Source: JBBDRX01 sp040905245
GTDB taxonomy: Bacteria; Bacteroidota; Rhodothermia; Balneolales; Balneolaceae
DNA: 9,408 bases
Assembly (NCBI GenBank): GCA_040905245.1
Contig: JBBDRX010000027.1
Coordinates: 1-9,408, forward strand
Direction: 5' to 3'
The notes beneath the pieces are model-generated. The model did no database searches and was not told the DNA's origin. It saw only the letters and a program-made list of their open reading frames with translations. The translations under genes and the position numbers were made by a program. Each line of letters opens with the position of its first letter. Position 1 is the stretch's first letter. Below are positions 6,527 through 9,408 of the stretch, one piece after another.

Positions 6527-8035
6527 ATGCCCGACTTTGAAGAATTTCCTGTTCTGCTCTACAACAGTCTGACTCGGAAAAAAGAGCGGTTTAAACCGAT
6601 CAAATCCCCCCGCGTCGGGTTGTATGTCTGTGGCCCTACGGTATACGGAGATCCTCATCTGGGGCATGCAAGGGCGGCTATTACTTTCGATCTGGTGTTA
6701 CGATATCTGGAACATCTGGGGTATCGGGTCCGGTATGTCCGAAACATCACCGATGTGGGACACCTGGAGAACGAAGAGGCAGAGACCGGTGAAGACAAAA
6801 TTCTGAAAAAAGCCCGGCTGGAACAGCTGGAACCGATGGAGATCGTCCAGTTCTATACAAATCGTTACCATGATGGCATGGATGCTCTCAACTGCAAAAG
6901 GCCCAGTATCGAGCCGTCGGCTACAGGGCACATTATCGAACAGATCAACCTGGTCGAGCGGATTCTGAAGAATGGGTGGGCGTATGAAGTAAACGGAACT
7001 GTCTACTTCGATCTGCAAAAATATGCTGATGCGTATGACTACGGAACTCTTTCCGGTAAGATTTTGGACGAACTACAGTCCGGATCCAGAGAAACAGAAG
7101 GCCTGGACGAAAAACGGAACCCGCACGATTTCGCGCTCTGGAAGAGAGCCGAACCGGGCCATATCATGCGTTGGGAATCTCCGTGGGGTGAAGGATTCCC
7201 GGGATGGCATGTGGAGTGTTCGACGATGAGCACCAAATATCTGGGAGAGCGTTTCGATATTCATGGTGGTGGCCTGGATCTTCAGTTCCCTCATCATGAG
7301 GCCGAAATTGCACAGTGCAGGGGAGCCTATGGAGACGAGCCGGCTAACTACTGGATGCACAACAACATGGTGACTATAGACGGCGCCAAAATGAGCAAGT
7401 CTGCCGGAAATTTTATCACATTGGATGCTCTCTTCTCGGGAGATCACGAACTGCTTCAGAAAGCCTACGATCCAATGGTGGTCCGTTTTCTCATGCTGCA
7501 GTCCCATTACCGAAGCAAGATCGACTTTTCAGATTCCGCACTCCAGGCAGCCGAGAAGGGATATCATCGATTGATGGACTCGATGATACTGCTGGAAGAG
7601 CTGGAGCATCCGGGAACAGGGGCGGCCGGTGAGCTGGATAAGGATATAGAGGAGTACTGTGTTGCCTGTTACAAAACGATGAGTGACGATTTCAACACGG
7701 CAAAGACCCTTGCCGCACTGTTCGAGCTTTCATCTGTCATCAACGGCCTCTACCACAGACAGATCGACTGGGAAAAGGTATCCGAAACGGCGTTTCAGAA
7801 GATGAAAACACATTTTCGTACCTTTGTATCGGATGTCCTGGGGCTGACCGAACCTCCCCAAGAGAAACAGGAGAGGGCCGATCAGCTGGTACAGCTTCTG
7901 ATTCAGATGCGTGCAGAAGCTCGCGCACACAAAAATTTTGAATTGGCGGACAAGATTCGGAACGAGCTGGCCGCTATCGGCATCGAACTGAAAGATGAAA
8001 AAAGTGGAAAAACAACCTACAGGCTCAAAAACTGA
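6527..8035 (+). CDS. cysS: Cysteine-tRNA ligase (EC 6.1.1.16)
   Basis: Charges tRNA-Cys with cysteine using ATP; a class I cytoplasmic aminoacyl-tRNA synthetase. The 502-residue product has the family order complete. YVCGPTVYGDPHLGHARA (33-50) carries the HIGH motif as HLGH (44-47). WHVECSTMS is at 227-235, HGGGLDLQFPHHEAEIAQ at 246-263, and the KMSKS loop is intact at 288-292 (AKMSKSAGNF). By analogy with E. coli CysS (C28, C209, H234, E238), the zinc ligands that discriminate cysteine are C35, C231, H256 and E260. The C-terminal helical anticodon-binding part includes RAEARAHKNFELADKIRNEL. Length is slightly above the usual 460-ish, mostly through small insertions. The Shine-Dalgarno is weak (CAGG about 10 bases upstream). 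Its 3' end overlaps yidD by 41 bases. Confidence 0.98.
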   Translation: MPDFEEFPVLLYNSLTRKKERFKPIKSPRVGLYVCGPTVYGDPHLGHARAAITFDLVLRYLEHLGYRVRYVRNITDVGHLENEEAETGEDKILKKARLEQLEPMEIVQFYTNRYHDGMDALNCKRPSIEPSATGHIIEQINLVERILKNGWAYEVNGTVYFDLQKYADAYDYGTLSGKILDELQSGSRETEGLDEKRNPHDFALWKRAEPGHIMRWESPWGEGFPGWHVECSTMSTKYLGERFDIHGGGLDLQFPHHEAEIAQCRGAYGDEPANYWMHNNMVTIDGAKMSKSAGNFITLDALFSGDHELLQKAYDPMVVRFLMLQSHYRSKIDFSDSALQAAEKGYHRLMDSMILLEELEHPGTGAAGELDKDIEEYCVACYKTMSDDFNTAKTLAALFELSSVINGLYHRQIDWEKVSETAFQKMKTHFRTFVSDVLGLTEPPQEKQERADQLVQLLIQMRAEARAHKNFELADKIRNELAAIGIELKDEKSGKTTYRLKN

Positions 8036-8327
8036 GCATCTCTCTCCCGCTGCCCGGGGGTTGCTTCTGTTGACCCGTTTCTATCAGGTTGTGATTTCTC
8101 CATGGACAGCCCAGAGCTGTCGGCACTTGCCTACCTGCTCCGACTACATGATTCAGGCCATACGTGAGTGGGGCGCCCTTCGTGGCGGCTGGCTCGGACT
8201 CAAACGGCTCTCTCGTTGCCATCCCTGGGGGACGTCCGGGTACGACCCGGTTCCGGAGCGCGCTTCAGAAAGCGAAAAGCCGAATTCTGTCAATACAACT
8301 GCTCAAAATCCTACTGACCATGAGTGA
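7995..8327 (+). CDS. yidD: Membrane protein insertion efficiency factor YidD
   Basis: A small protein of 110 residues assisting YidC-dependent insertion of inner-membrane proteins. The family core is unmistakable: LLLLTRFYQVVISPW (23-37), then CRHLPTCSDYMIQAI (42-56), WGALRGGWLGLKRLSRCHPW (59-78) and GYDPVP (82-87). The three conserved cysteines are C42, C48 and C75. A polar 23-residue tail after the core is unusual but not rare. The only in-frame ATG is at 7995, inside the end of cysS, giving a 41-base overlap. A start further in, at GTG 8004 or TTG 8061, cannot be excluded, since residues before about 18 are not conserved. yidD normally sits beside rnpA and yidC; here it is in a cysS/hisI context. 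Confidence 0.93.
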   Translation: MKKVEKQPTGSKTEHLSPAARGLLLLTRFYQVVISPWTAQSCRHLPTCSDYMIQAIREWGALRGGWLGLKRLSRCHPWGTSGYDPVPERASESEKPNSVNTTAQNPTDHE

Positions 8328-8772
8328 TAACATGTTCTCTGAACGAGGTGATGCCGAACAGGTGGAGATGGGAACCCGTCTTGCACCTATGTTTGACGAT
8401 AACGGTCTCATTCCCTGTATTACAACGGATGCGAAAACAGGAGAGGTGCTGATGTTTGCCTGGATGAACCGGGAGGCTCTGTCCCGGACCCTGGAGAACG
8501 GTGTGGCAACCTACTACAGCCGGAGCCGCGAGAAGATCTGGGTAAAAGGGGAGTCTTCCGGGCGAATACAGAATGTGCAGTCCATTCTTGTGGATTGCGA
8601 CCAGGATGTGATTCAGCTTCGAGTAGAGATGCCAAAACCCGGAGCCTGCCACCGGGGATACAGAAGCTGTTTCTACCGGGAAATTTCCGACAGAGAGACA
8701 GGAAAACTCTCGTTTGTAGAAGACGAACCGGTTTTTGATCCGGAGCGCGTGTACCCGAAATCGAATTCATAA
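8320..8772 (+). CDS. hisI: Phosphoribosyl-AMP cyclohydrolase (EC 3.5.4.19)
   Basis: Opens the adenine ring of phosphoribosyl-AMP, the third step of histidine synthesis. The 150-residue product has the monofunctional family core: VLMFAWMNREAL (43-54), TYYSRSREKIWVKGESSG (64-81), the metal site VDCDQD (91-96) and PGACHRGYRSCFYR (107-120). By comparison with the archaeal enzyme, the zinc ligands are C93, C110 and C117, and the magnesium-binding aspartates are D92, D94 and D96. No HisE (pyrophosphatase) domain follows, so HisE must be encoded elsewhere; no other his gene is in the window. The frame is open upstream to 8164, but the ATG at 8320 fits the family length, and 8332 is a possible alternative. 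It overlaps yidD by 8 bases in a different frame, consistent with coupled translation. Confidence 0.95.
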   Translation: MSDNMFSERGDAEQVEMGTRLAPMFDDNGLIPCITTDAKTGEVLMFAWMNREALSRTLENGVATYYSRSREKIWVKGESSGRIQNVQSILVDCDQDVIQLRVEMPKPGACHRGYRSCFYREISDRETGKLSFVEDEPVFDPERVYPKSNS

Positions 8773-8813
8773 AACATAGAACACGGAACCTGTAACGGAG
8801 GGATACGATCTTA

Positions 8814-9408
8814 ATGGAAACGCTGATTCGAAAGAGTTATTCCAATGCCAAAAAGGGGAGTGAACTGGTAAAAGACTGGATGGATCTTCTGGTCCGGCAG
8901 CATCAGTTCGACCCATCCGCAACACTCCTTGCCACATCGGTATGTAGTGATGAGGTAAACCGTACCTCTCTCAATTTTCACGACTATCTGGACCACTCCT
9001 CACCATTCGAAATGGGTGGATTGGCCGGATATCCATTTACCGGGCGTACAGGGCTTGGGGCGTTTCTGTCTCATATCCCGGACGGTGGCGGAGCGATAAT
9101 CCTTTATGGGCCGCATATCGGAGTTTCCGGTTCCGGAGATGCAGGTTTTGTGAAACGGGTCGGGCAGAAAGAACACACGACCTGCTGCGGGGCTTTGCAG
9201 GCTACACTGGCCACTCTACAGGATTCGTCTGGCCCAACATCCGATCGCGATCTGGATGGACAGATGTGGAATATAGAGTCGGAACTGGCAGCGGAGAGGG
9301 AGGCGTTTCTTGAGAGTGAAACCCCGATTGTCGCAGTTACGGACGTGATGTACCGCAAGATTGATGAGCGAGTCACTCGGCTTGCAAGTGATGTAGCGCA
9401 GTCCTTTC
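8814..9408 (+). CDS. LCIB-type (beta/theta-like) carbonic anhydrase family protein, 3' truncated by window end
   Basis: The frame is open from the ATG at 8814 to the window edge (198 codons seen, no stop). GGAGGG at 8797-8802 gives a ribosome binding site 11 bases upstream. The sequence carries the pattern I associate with LCIB, the limiting-CO2-inducible protein of algae, and its bacterial homologues: ATSVCSDEVN (40-49), FEMGGLAGYPFTGRTGLGAF (65-84), HIPDGG (87-92), LYGPHIGVSGSG (97-108), RVGQ and then TCCGA (123-127). In that family the fold and zinc site resemble beta-carbonic anhydrases, with a Cys-His-Cys zinc site and an Asp-Arg pair. Here the candidates are C44, H101 and C125 (or C124), with D46 and R78. 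It would interconvert CO2 and bicarbonate, but some family members lack activity, so this is inferred. No signal peptide is seen. It follows hisI by 41 bases and is probably in the same transcript. Confidence 0.72.
   Translation, partial: METLIRKSYSNAKKGSELVKDWMDLLVRQHQFDPSATLLATSVCSDEVNRTSLNFHDYLDHSSPFEMGGLAGYPFTGRTGLGAFLSHIPDGGGAIILYGPHIGVSGSGDAGFVKRVGQKEHTTCCGALQATLATLQDSSGPTSDRDLDGQMWNIESELAAEREAFLESETPIVAVTDVMYRKIDERVTRLASDVAQSF

Noticed and set aside
8164..8319. Upstream extension of the hisI frame by 52 codons.
   Set aside because: It lies entirely inside yidD, is absent from the family, and the ATG at 8320 gives a product close to normal HisI length.

Overview
The window looks like a chromosomal segment of a Gram-negative bacterium of the Bacteroidota/Rhodothermota/Balneolota kind. 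This is inferred from three things: exported proteins whose signal peptides end just before a glutamine, an HU-domain protein fused to a membrane segment and a cell-wall domain, and sparse Shine-Dalgarno sites. No rRNA or other phylogenetic marker is present, so the placement is tentative. I see no mobile element, CRISPR array, tRNA or phage gene. Most genes are housekeeping or envelope genes.

Left part (1-2952, + strand): a lipoprotein of extreme composition (158-1321) with a Tyr/Gly/His/Trp-rich middle and a long Arg/Ser/Thr-rich tail. It is followed by an outer-membrane beta-barrel protein resembling the OmpP1/FadL group (1372-2952), preceded by the clearest ribosome binding site of the window.

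Middle part (2987-5540, - strand): a tight cluster read right to left. It holds a small HU-family protein (5241-5540), an HU-transmembrane-LysM fusion (4042-5244) that overlaps it by 4 bases, a Dabb-family small protein (3676-3987) and an exported SIMPL/DUF541 protein (2987-3661). The fusion is the most striking item. It has a DNA-binding HU domain on the predicted cytoplasmic side, one membrane span, and a peptidoglycan-binding LysM domain on the periplasmic side, so it could tie the chromosome to the cell wall. The left and middle blocks converge on a 34-base gap with a hairpin.

Right part (5801-9408, + strand): a compact, probably co-transcribed run of folE (GTP cyclohydrolase I), cysS (cysteinyl-tRNA synthetase), yidD (membrane insertion factor) and hisI (phosphoribosyl-AMP cyclohydrolase). 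It ends with a truncated gene for a protein resembling the LCIB-type carbonic anhydrase family. Gene spacing is 24 bases, a 41-base overlap, an 8-base overlap and 41 bases. The 260-base region between the divergent HU and folE blocks must hold promoters for both directions and carries several inverted repeats.
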